Source of the DNA: Rhea pennata
Lineage: Eukaryota > Chordata > Aves > Rheiformes > Rheidae
NCBI RefSeq assembly: GCF_028389875.1
Contig: NC_084677.1
Span: 11,326,017-11,390,016 of the forward strand
Reading direction: 5' to 3'
Length of the DNA: 64,000 nucleotides
The position numbers and the translations under genes were made by a program. Below are positions 25,561-37,200 of this stretch, piece after piece. The notes below the pieces were generated by a model that saw nothing but the letters and a program-made list of their open reading frames with translations, ran no database searches and had not been told where the DNA came from. How positions within the stretch are numbered: the stretch's first letter is position 1; every line of letters starts with the position of its first letter.

Positions 25561-27001
25561 TTTATAAACGTTTCATAGGTCGTTTCGTGGCTTAGGACTG
25601 CCCCGCAGAGCGCGCCGGGCTCCGCGGGAGCGGGGGCAGCTCGGCGCCCTGCGGCCGCGGCGCTGCCGGCTGCGGCGCGCCCGGTTACGCGCTTCTCCCC
25701 GCAGCGCAGCAGCGGTGCCACCAACACCGAGCGGTCAGTGTCCTGGGCGGTGTAAAGCCGGCAGTAGCGGCAGTCACTGAGACCGCTCTTGGCGTCAGCC
25801 CGAACAGCCGTTCTCTCGTTTCGGCCTGCTTCGAGCTGGCTCCTACCGGGGTCACTTTAACAAACATTGGGAGCGTGTCCTAAAATGATTAAAACTTAAT
25901 TTGAGCGTTCAGACGCGGCGCAGCTACAGCGGCGAGGGCAGAGGCGCCGAGGGCTGAACCGCGGCGGGCTCCGCGCCGCGCCGACCGCGCAGGCGGCGGC
26001 AGCGCCGTGCCGGATGCTCCGCGTCGCCCCGCGCCGAGCCCCCGCACCCACCATCCGGGCGGCCACGAGCAGACGCCGCTCCCGGCCGCCAGCAGCCCGC
26101 CCAGGGGGAGCCCGGCCGCGGGCGGCATGCCCTGCCGCCGCCGCCGCCGCGGGCAGGCGCGCGCAGGTGAGAGCCCGCGGGGGCGCTGGGGCCGGCGCGG
26201 GGCCGCGCAGCGCGGGCGGCGGCGACCCCGGCCCGGGGGCTCCGCTCCCGCCCGCCTTCCCGCCAGCGTCCGCGGGACGGGGCGGGGCGGGGCGGGCAGC
26301 GCGGGGGCCGGGGCCGGGCTGCGCCTGCGGGGCCGAGCGGGCTCGGCCGGGGCGGCGTGTTTGTACGGGCGGCGGCGGCGCCCCCGGCCCTGCCGCCACC
26401 GCCGCCGCCGGGCCCGGGCCCCGGCCCCGGCCCCGGCCCAACCGCGCCAACGGCCGCCGAGCGGCCGCGGCCGCCGCCACCGCGAGGTGCTCATTTGCAT
26501 CTGCGGTCCTATTGGCTGGCTGCCCAGCGAGGCGCCGAAGGAGACATATTGCCGAGAGGGGATTGGCCGGCGAGGGGTGGCGGGGCGGGGCCATGGGCGG
26601 GGAGGCACCGCCCCTCCGCCGCGCCGGGCCCTGCCGCCCGCCCGCCCGGCGGGGCGCGGAGCGGAGCGGCCGTGGAGTGCGGGGGCTGCGCGGAGGCTGC
26701 GCGGAGGCTGCGCGGGGGCGGGAGGGGCCCCCGAGGCTCGAAGCAAGGAGGGGCTGCAGAGCCGGAATGGGATCGAGCCCCCTAAATAAGGGGCGCAGTT
26801 GCTGCTAATGCCGAGAGTCTTGGCTCTCGCCTGAACCGAGGCGGCCCGGGTCCCCGCCCGCCGGGCTCCCACGGCCCGCAAAGCGGCCGGCGCTCGACAG
26901 CGGCCGGGGAAACCAGCGGAGGATCCGACCGCGAGCATGAGCTTTCCTGGCTTCCAGTATCTCGTTCTAAGTAGCGGGTGCTTTCCATGACAAATTTGCA
27001 A
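25560..27001 (+). promoter_or_regulatory. CpG island 1 with likely promoter and 5' noncoding exon of SDR42E2 copy B
   Basis: Very GC- and CpG-rich. Plus-strand elements in order: octamer ATTTGCAT (26493-26500), two inverted CCAAT boxes ATTGG (26511-26515, 26562-26566), GC boxes (about 26582-26600), a three-copy motif of about 12 bases (about 26687-26715), and a TATA-like TAAATAAG (26783-26790). A donor CAA|GTGAGA follows at 27001, which fits a noncoding first exon spliced to the acceptor at 27889. The long open frames on both strands come from GC richness. The island could instead be bidirectional. Confidence 0.6.
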
Positions 27002-27889
27002 GTGAGATGCACTGAAAACCCGCAGGCTCTCGGGTAGCTCTTAATCTTTCATTAAGGCACAATGAAGCGATATGGGTAACTCAGTACTCAGAGCCTCTGA
27101 CGTGCTTTGCCTTTCAGTGATGAACACTGGATGGACGATAAAGAACCTCTGTAATTAAGAAATAAGTGATTCGGTATCACTTTTCTTAATATACTCGTTG
27201 ACCTGATTTTTCTCTTTCTCTCACTTGGCCGTTTTTTTAATTTTAGATCCCATGAAAAGTAAGGGATTCGATAGCCTTGTCCTGTGACAAGGCCATCAAG
27301 ATACAGGAATCAGGCATGCCTCATCCCATCTGAAAGCCTCCTGCATCTCAACTCCAACCACTGCCACTGACAATAACTACGTATTCGTAATTTACAGTCA
27401 GTTGTTGACTGATCCTTAGAATGGAGCAACAATTTCTCTCCCACAAATAAAAAATTTCATCTGTTCCATTATTAGTTTTGACCCACATGCAGCGAACATC
27501 TTCGTTCATGCACACCGAGTTAGGGGAAAGTTGGTGTTCTTCTTTTATTATTCTGAATATCACTTGCAAATAGCTAATCCAAAATATGCAAGCCTTTTTT
27601 AATATGTTTTCAGGATGTAGACTATAATATAAAAGTACATGCTCCAAGTTTTAATAGCCAATTCATATTAATTTTTAAGGTTTGTATAATATGAGAAGTA
27701 TGATTAAACAAACTCAAACAATCTAAGCAAAAATTTTAAACTGGTCTTTTAAAAGCAGTCTTTGAAGCCTGGAAATCTTGTACCTAGTGTTATGCTTTAT
27801 CTCTCTTAAACAGGTTATGTTAAAGTAAAACTTTGCTGCTGCAAGTAGAGATTTTTAACATGAAACTTACTGGAATTGTCTGCATCCAG

Positions 27890-28211
27890 GAGCACTATGG
27901 AGCAATTTTCAACGTGGAGAAGAAATTGTTACATGTGTCTGGTAATAGAAGATGATGTTTCACTTCATAGGAATGACACAAAACTTGTACTGAGTGGGAT
28001 AGCAACACCCTGGCATGAGAGCTCTAATTCTAACCTCAGTGGAAATGCTGGAGCACTGAATGAAAAAAGTATGAAAGCAGTGGTGACAGGAGGTGGAGGC
28101 TATTTTGGATACAAGCTGGGATGTGCTCTTGCCAGCTCAGGAGCTTCTGTTGTCCTGTATGACACAAACAAGCCTATTTGGGAGATTCCCAGTGGAGTAG
28201 TGTGTATCCAG
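27890..28211 (+). CDS. SDR42E2 copy B, exon with start codon
   Basis: Acceptor TGCATCCAG at 27889, donor CAG|GTATGA at 28211. Coding starts at ATG 27897 (residues 1-105) and includes the Rossmann loop TGGGGYFG. The first 58 residues have no counterpart I recognise in the family; an in-frame internal ATG (Met59) is an alternative start. Confidence 0.8.
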
Positions 28212-31200
28212 GTATGAAAAGCTGTTTTTTTACAATAGGCAAATAACATTAGTTAATTCACCTTTTTTCCATGAAGTCTTACTAGTCTTAGTTTTCACAG
28301 AATCTAAATACTCTTAAATGTCAAGAAACTTCTTAAAAGTTTGAATATTCTATGCATTTGTTGTCAGCTGGATTTTAATTTGCATCTGAAATACATATGA
28401 AAGGAAAATAATGACTTTTCAAATGCATAGTACAGAGCAGTTCTTTTTATTTCTGACTCTGAAAGTATTCTCATGACCAAGTCACTTGACTCATCTGTGC
28501 CTTATTCACCTACAAAATGAGTATTATATTTCTGTATTTCCTTGGGGTATTATGAGGCTTAATGAATATTTTTAATATCCTTTGAGTTCCATGGAAGAAA
28601 TCTGTTACTATCAACAAATACTAAAATTGGCCTGGTTTTCAGTCCCAGGATGCACAGTAAGTACAACTATGTATATACATTCCCTTTGTGTTAACCCACT
28701 ATGTGATAAATGCTAACCTACAGTTTTGAATTCAAGGCCAAATGTCTTTTCGTATGTATTACAGGCAGATGTCAGGGATTATGATGCCATTTTTGCAGCC
28801 TGTGAAGGGGCTGACTGTGTCTTTCATGTAGCTTCATATGGAATGTCAGGAAGAGAGCAAGTGAGTCCAAATCGTTTTTTATTTCTCTGTGTAATTTTCT
28901 GCACTGAGTTAGGCTGGGAGATGTGATGCTGTAACACTGTTCTAGACTCTGTCTCTTCCGATTACCTGAGAGCATGAGTCCATGCCCGTGCTGTTTCGGT
29001 GAACTGCTCTGCGCAAACTGATGTTCTAGCTGTGGGCAGTCTGGCTATAGTTCAGTTTCTCTGGCTGTGAAATAACTTCCTCACAATTAGAGGCTTCAGC
29101 AATTAGAGCCTGAGAGGGATTTTGAGCCAGAAATGGTATTGAAGAGTTCTGTAATAGCAAGAGGACAGAAGGAGTGGCAAAGGAGGTGGCTTCCCTCCAC
29201 AAAACCTGAGCCTTCCCTAAGTCTTTTTACATTGAACTCCTAGCTGTGAGGTCACTGGGAGGAGTGAAGCCTGAAGTAAATTATAAGTTAATTTATATAA
29301 TTAAATTATAACAACTGCTCTATGTCAAGTCTTGATTGTTTGCCATTTTAGATAAAATGCTCTAAGGATCTACTTGATTTAGGGCTCTGGGACACATTTT
29401 GTATGATTAAAATTACACCTCTCCCCTTCCTACCGTATGTATTATAAAGAACTTCAACACCTACCTTAGCTAGATAGCTCATCAGAAAATTTTTGCAACT
29501 ATGCAGTGCATACTTACGGAATTACTCTAGGTATAGCCGACTGGCCACTGAAGTGCTACTGAAGCATGGATATTTAACATGTTTGTGCAAGATTCATAAC
29601 CACTGGAAATGTTTGTTCAGAAGCATTATGATTCTCTTTGTTTCAGGCTAACTACTCTGTAAAAATAAAAGAAAAATACAAGTGTAGTTTTAAAGTAACA
29701 ATTTGACTTCTTGAAGTCTCAAATGTCAGTCTGAACAAGCTTTTTTAAAAAACAAAGCACTAAGCTCATTAGTTTTGCTTCACTGGGGGACACCTAGTGA
29801 ATTTTAAATGTGTTACTATTCAGAAATGCAGAATTTCTCTATTTTCCTAGCTTCACAGAAAAGAGATTGAAACTGTAAACATTGATGGAACAAAATTCAT
29901 CATTGACGGTAAGTATCTAACCTTGCCTATGAGTGTTGATATAACACATCAAAACATACCACTTAGGAAAAAAATTATGGGCATACACTATTTTTTCACC
30001 AGACACTTTACATTTTTGGCAGAAGATGGGGAAACATGATTGTTTCTTTTATGTTTGATTCTGGCATAAGGTGTGATACGAGAGCCAGCACCATAGTGCT
30101 GGCTGCTTCAGCCTTTCATGTCCATGTTTGACCTCCTGTCAGAATCTGTATCCACATAAGGAGTTGATTGTTTCCATGTGTATTTTGCAGCAGTATGCCT
30201 TGTTTCTACCAAAATAGCTTGTGGACAGCTAGTTTGTGTGGACAGCCCCTGAGGAAGAAACACTTCCAGTAGCCTGCCTGGCTAGAGCTGAAGCCCCATC
30301 CCAAGGCAGTGGCGCCAGCCCTCCCAAAGGCACTCTGTGTTTGCTTCCAACACCCAAATTAGGACATGCCACACTATAACGGACTTGGTTCTCAATTGGT
30401 ATCTGCCATTTAAATAAGCTCTGCATATTAAATAATCCAATCATAAAATGGAAGGATTTGTTCTTTTAAGATTGGACAGTTTCTGAAAGGACCCATTGCC
30501 AGTTCACACAATATTTTCTTTTTCCATATTTCAGTTCCAACTCAACTAATTTACTTTATATATTGTCACAGCCTGCAAACAAAGGAACATCCCTAGATTG
30601 ATATATACCAGTACAGTAAATGTGGTGTTTGGAGGGCTTTCTATTGAAGATGGTGATGAAGAAACTGTGCCATATTTTCCCATAGAAAAGGTATTTTGGC
30701 TGTATTTCTTTTTCATGTTTCCTCTTTGTTTACTTGCTCATTTCTGAAAAATCCTGGAATTTTCATGACCCTATCTTCCCTGATGGCAGAATCTAGTGCC
30801 AAGGAAGAAACAGAATACTCTTTACACTCTTTGTAGATGCTGTTTGCAACCTTAACACATCAGTTTTACGTAAATGTCAAAACTCTTTGTTTGCTATCAA
30901 GGCATTGATTTTTTGAAAAAAAACCCATACACTTTCCCATTAACAAAATTCCACCTGAACAGAAGGATTGTGTTATATGGCTTGGTGCCTCTTTGACCAT
31001 TTATCATTCATACAATTTAGCTGCTTCTCCCTTATTGAAGATGATATATATTCAATATAGAGCTGATATGGGAAAGCAGGCCATTTTTATATGGTTACGT
31101 TGCGTTTAATTAAAAAAGAGAAATTAGTTCTGGTTGCTTTGCATACATTGTTGATTTCTCCATCTTCTCTCCATCATTACTTCAGTGTTTCATGAAATAG

Positions 31201-34200
31201 AGATGGGTAGATAAAATATTGAATAATATTTTCTCTGGGAGTGTACCATAAGAAAGTGAACAGGAGAGTACAGACTAATCATAATGTCCACAAAACTTGA
31301 CTTTTGACTTTTCCATTACTTTAAAAACAAATCCAAATTGCAAAGTACTGATCGATTACATTCTTGGCAGCATTCAGAGCATACATATATTTATTACTTC
31401 TCAGATAGGCTAAAATTAATTAACTGGATTTGCATAAACAAAAATGCTTGCTTACATTAGCAACAGGTATGTGATTTATCCGAAAATAATACCCCACAGA
31501 TTCTTAATTTTGAGGTGTTTGTTGCCATCTGCTTTATAAAAACTAATGGAGAAGAGATGCCTCTCTGCTCTGTTATTTCAAGAGTAGATAAAAACATCAT
31601 ATTTGCTTTTTCTCTGTAGCATGTTGATCATTATTCCAGAACCAAATCAATTGCAGAACAAATGGTACTAGCAGCTAATGGAACTCCACTAGCAGGTACT
31701 TCTGTGTTAGAATGAATTTATAGTGGAATTTATTCCTCTTCTTCTGCCTCCCTAACATCCTGCATGTATTTATATCAGTCCTTCAGTGGACAAGATGTCC
31801 AGCAAATATGAAATAGTTACCTACTGCTCTCCCAACTGTAAGATTTTTCTCTAAAAAATCACTTTTAAATGCCTGTAGTTCCCATGTTGCTAACAAAAGC
31901 TTTTAGTGTGGTAGCAGTGAGTTCACTTAGTTGAAAAGATGAAGACAGCTTTAAATTCAAGAAAAACAGAAGTGTTTAATATCACCTTATTACACAACAT
32001 AAGTAAAACATGAATGTTGATTAAATTGTTACCCCCCAACACAGTTATATATTAAAGTCCAAAGGTACCTGATACTGCAGCCTGGAATTATTTATTAGTA
32101 CTTCCCAAAGTTTTCCATGTTGAAGGAGCCAGTTATACACTTGAATACTTAAGCTCACCTGTGAGATACTATAACTGCCAGGGCAAAACAAATTAATGTA
32201 AAGTGCAATGTGATTCCATGTGACCAAATGATACTGAGCTAAATTTAGCTGTGGACAACTTATCGAAAGACTTGATTCACTTGATACTTGCAGAGTAATA
32301 TAAAGAAATATAAAATTATTGATGTGTGTTTCATCCCAGTTGGATTATTCTGTTTTTTAAAAAAAGGGGGGGGGAGAAGGTTTATTTATTTCCTCTTCTG
32401 TCAGCAGCTCTTCACATCAAAGATGCTCTAATTTTAGAAGCAATGTACTGTCCTGCATTTTTCGATGAAATTAGAAGCTTACACTAGTTTATCTATATAA
32501 AGGATGAAAATGATTAGCCACTGTTCCAAACATCCTGTTTTGATTCTGTGCCAGGATTCAGTATTGTACATGGTATCAAGATCTTCTACCACTACTATTA
32601 AGAATAACTACTAGAAGATGATGAACCAGATAACTGATATGCTTGGGGAAAATAATAAGGATTTTATGGTAGTCATTATGTTCTCGCACTAAAGTTATCA
32701 AGAACTTCTACAGTAGTTTCAGTGGGAGTAGGATGTCCTACTGTTAAGAGCCTTTCAGCTCTATCTTGTACTGCTCATAAGTCATTATTTTCCTTCAGTA
32801 ATGCTATGTAACATTAGCTTAGTTTCATCCCACTTTTTTTTAATCAATAACTTGTTCACATCAGCAAACTTATCATCACAGTTGGCATATTTGTCGATTG
32901 TTTTGGCACAGAGACAACAGGTTAGACAAAAGTTCTGAAATATTTAATAATTCCTAGGAATACAAATATGTCAGGGCTTTGAGTGTTGCTGACAGGAGTT
33001 TTCTGGATTTTATCTTGTTATTCTGCATGTTGTGATTCTGCCAACATAATATCCAACTATTAAGTCAACACTTTTTTTGTGAATACTATTTTTTTTAGCT
33101 GGTGAGATTAATTTATTCCCGAGTATGTTCACTATAGCAGAGCCTTCATAAAACCCAAAAAAGTACTGATAATGTAGTCTTATGAAAATCACTTTAAGAA
33201 CAGTCTTATAAATTCTTTTAGGAGGCGGTATATTCTATACATGTGTTCTTCGCCCACCAGGAATCTATGGACCAGAAGAGCAAAGACATCTGCCACGGCT
33301 AGCAGTATGTATTTGATTTTTTTAGTCAGCAGAATTTTCTGTAAATACACAACAGCTTCAGTCATTAGTGTTATGAACTGACTGACCTGCTTATCTGGCA
33401 ACAATTCAACAATTCAGTTGTCTGTTGAGGATATTCTGACCTTTTTAACAGGTGTTGTATTACATCTATAAAGAAGTATAGTATGTTAAAGCCTTTTCGA
33501 AATACAAGCACGTGTAAGTTTGTAATTTATGTTTTCTATAATTAAAAAGATTCAGGCCAATCTGTGATAATTTCAATTGTCTGTTTGCATGCAACTTAAA
33601 CCAAATGTTTTAAAATATTAATGAAAAGAGATAGGGCAAAATATCTTATTTCCAGTCTCAACCATTAACAGTTTTCACTATCCAATGAAATAAGCAAAGG
33701 AGTCAGAAGCACCTTCTAGTACAATAGGTTACTAAAGGACAGACAGCTAAGGTGCTCATGTTTTTTTTGTTTTGTTTTTTTCCTCGCTTGCTCTCTTTTA
33801 AATTGTAGGACAGTGTTTAGAAAATGATCCCTGCAGAGTTACAGAAGTCAGTTATTTTAAAGGCGTCAGTACAATACAGTTATGTACAGTTTTCATGAAA
33901 CAATACACTCAAACTTACCACATAAGTTTTTATTTTTATTTTGTGGCTGAGGTGGGGAATGTTGTTCAAGTCATCTGAAATCCATTTTGTCATCTTCTAA
34001 ATAAAGTATTTTTAAATGGCATTTCAGTTAAAACTGAAATGTATTTTTTATACTTCAAAGAAATATCGGCATTTTAAACTTTCATTTAAAATTTTAAACT
34101 TATTTATTATGAGCTCATTTTAAAATACTGTGCCACTGACACATTTTGCAGTTTCTAGAATGGATCAAATAAAGTGATCCATTTTTTGCTTCCATTGTTC

Positions 34201-37200
34201 ACATCATTGGCTTCCATTTTTTTCAGTGTAAGCTAACTGTTAAGTTTGATCCAATTTTGTGAATACTTCTGATCCATTCAGAACTCCATTTTACCTTACA
34301 GACAACATTTTACTGAGCTTTAAAATGGATTTTATTTTTAGAAATGGAGTGTACTGTGTTTAAAAGACAGGATTCAATCAAGATGATAGATGAGAGGTTT
34401 GAAAAAGACATTATGTTTTTATTTGCAGATGAAATATAGGCAATGCAAACTTTGCAGTGTTGCTCTTCTGATCTGCCTCAGTCCTGCTATCAAGAGATTA
34501 TTTATTAGGGATAGAGATGAACTTATTGCTGGACACATGAGTCCAGGTAATTTACACTTGGGTTTAGGAGGGAAGAGACATTCAAGCAGAATGTCTTCCA
34601 CTTTCCCAAAATATTTTTCCACAAATCAATGTGGTATATCATAGTACTGCTGAATTGTTGGAACAAAATAATTTCCACACCTGTGCGAGGGAATTGCTCT
34701 AAAATCATTTGTGGGTATATCATCTAATGTGACAGAATTATTAGAAAACCAGGACTAAAAGAGGACCTTGGAGTCATGTAGTCCATCTCCCATGCACAAG
34801 ATCGATTATATTTTGACTGTTACTGACAAACTCCATCTAATCCATTCTAACCACATCCAGTGGTGTAGCCTGCAATCTTCTGTAGGCAGTCATTCTTACC
34901 TATCAGAAGTACTTCCCTACTAGATAAATTGCAATGAGAGATACTTAGGTATGTCCATTACTTCTTATACTATTCAGCACAGATTCACAGAGCTGGCTAT
35001 AATATATTCTTCTCTTGATTCTTTTTAATTGATTTGTATCTCTCACTGCAATTTATGTCCATTACTTCTTATACTATTCAGCACTAATTCACAGAATTGG
35101 TTATAATATAGTCTTCTCTCCATTCTTTTTAATTGATTTGTGTCTTTTTTCTAAGTGGAGACAAAAATTACACTAGGATGAACAACAAAGTGTAGTGTAC
35201 CTCATTTAAAAATGCAGCTTGCTGTGGTTTTGTTTGTGTCTACAGAAGAATATTGAGAGAGGGCTACTTAGCTTCAAGTTTGGGGATCCTTCTGCTAAGA
35301 TGAACTGGGTACATGTGGAGAACCTGATACAAGCACAAATCCTAGCTGCTGATGCTCTCACTCCTGAAAAGAACTATATAGCTGTAAGTAAACAATAAAA
35401 ACACCACAGCTTCATTTTACAGCGGATCCAGCAGGATTAATGTTTGTGTCATGGTCGTTTAGCGTATATAATCTGTTTTTGATTGACAAATGTTCCGCTA
35501 ACAGTATGGTACCAGGCAGCACTGGCTGTGTCGTGTGTTAGTAGTTGGAAGGCTCAGTTTGTTTTCTTTAAGAGTATCTCCTCCTTTGCATTTTTGTAAT
35601 ATTATGTTTGCCATTACTGGAAGAGGAGCAAAGAATGTCTGATATATCAGAAATGAAACTGGAAATTCTGGCAAATTTATCCTGTTTCCACTTTACATAG
35701 ATCCAAACTTAGTGTTATGAACTGTGATAATCAGTTCTTCTCATATCATGTATGAGTAAGAGCCATCACCTCACCACAGCTGAGATTTCACACATTTATT
35801 TCAAAAGTAGTTGCAACTGTTTTCCTCCTTGTAAATACTATTCTATCTGATGAAGAAGAACCACCCTTAAAAGTATATTAGAAAGATTTTCAGAGTAGAT
35901 TAAACTACTTTTTCTAGAACTCTAAAAGTAAAATGGAAAGAGGTAACTTGCACCTTGGTTACACAGATGGAGTCATGTGGATTTTCGTAAGCCTTAACTG
36001 GACAGAGAGCTGAACATATTCCACCATTCGAGTACATTAAAAGCACAAATCATATGTAGCTCTGCTCTGAGTGCAATTAGTAATCTCAATAAAATCAATA
36101 TAGTCATTCTTTACAGGCATATCTGTAATAAATAATTCATACTACAGTATGTTAATCACATAAACCATCTCTCTCTCTCAATTTCACTGCACATAGAAGG
36201 GAACCTGATTGGAACATAATGCAGGTAGTTTGTTGATTTGTATGTCCATCTATGTGCATTTTATACTGCTGTATCTTTTTTAATTTTTAAATCTATTTAT
36301 AAGAGGTGAGATAAAAGAAGTCAACATGTATGTAGTAGTATTTTCACTAATATGTTTCTTCTTTCCCTCTTTAACAGAGTGGTCAGGTGTATTTCATTAA
36401 TGATGGCGAAAAATTCAACCTTTTCGAATGGTTAACTCCACTAGTGCGTACAATGTATACTTTAAATACATTAATTTCTTTGACGGTATACAACTATGGC
36501 TTTTGTGTGCATGCTAGGGATTTGGTATGTTTGCTTGGGCTGTAAGAGTGTTCTGAATGTGGGCTTAATTCCTGCCTACAGTTCAGTGTGATCAGTGCTG
36601 CAACAAAGACTACCTAAGGTATAACATAAGGTGACTATCTTCACTGAGACCAAAGGTCCACCTGAACCAGAATCCTCTTTCAACTAGCCCTTATGGCATC
36701 TTCATTTCTTGAGCATTCATCTGTTAACAGTGGATATTTTGGGGGCACAAAAATACAAATCCTAATTATTAACCTGTAATATTTATTACTTTCAAAAAAA
36801 ATTTTGCTGTTAGTGACAGGCTCAAAACCATAAATATGTTACAAAGTTAAGTTGGGTATCAGTGCACCACAATACATGCATCAATTTTTATAAGCCTTTT
36901 TTTCCTCAATTTTTAAGGCAGAGTGGGACTAGGGATTATTTCTCACATAGACTGCCATTTGAAAATTAGATAGCTTCTGCCTGCGACATTTAACTGGAAA
37001 CTCCTGAAGAAAGAAAACCTAAACTATAACAGCAAAGATGCAGTTTTCTGTTCCATCAGTAAATATTTACTTCTTCTATTCTGAAACTTTAAAACTTGTT
37101 TGAGTTTTCTACTTCTTTTTTTTTAATCACTGTTTTTAATCCCTCTCAGTTTGAACGATTAGGTTGCAGTAAACCATGGATACGTATTCCTACTTCCTTA

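Noticed and set aside
25889-27001. Open frames of 230-370 codons on both strands in CpG island 1
   Set aside because: They overlap in several frames, consist of Arg/Ala/Pro/Gly repeats and lack start context or homology; GC-rich DNA has few stop codons.
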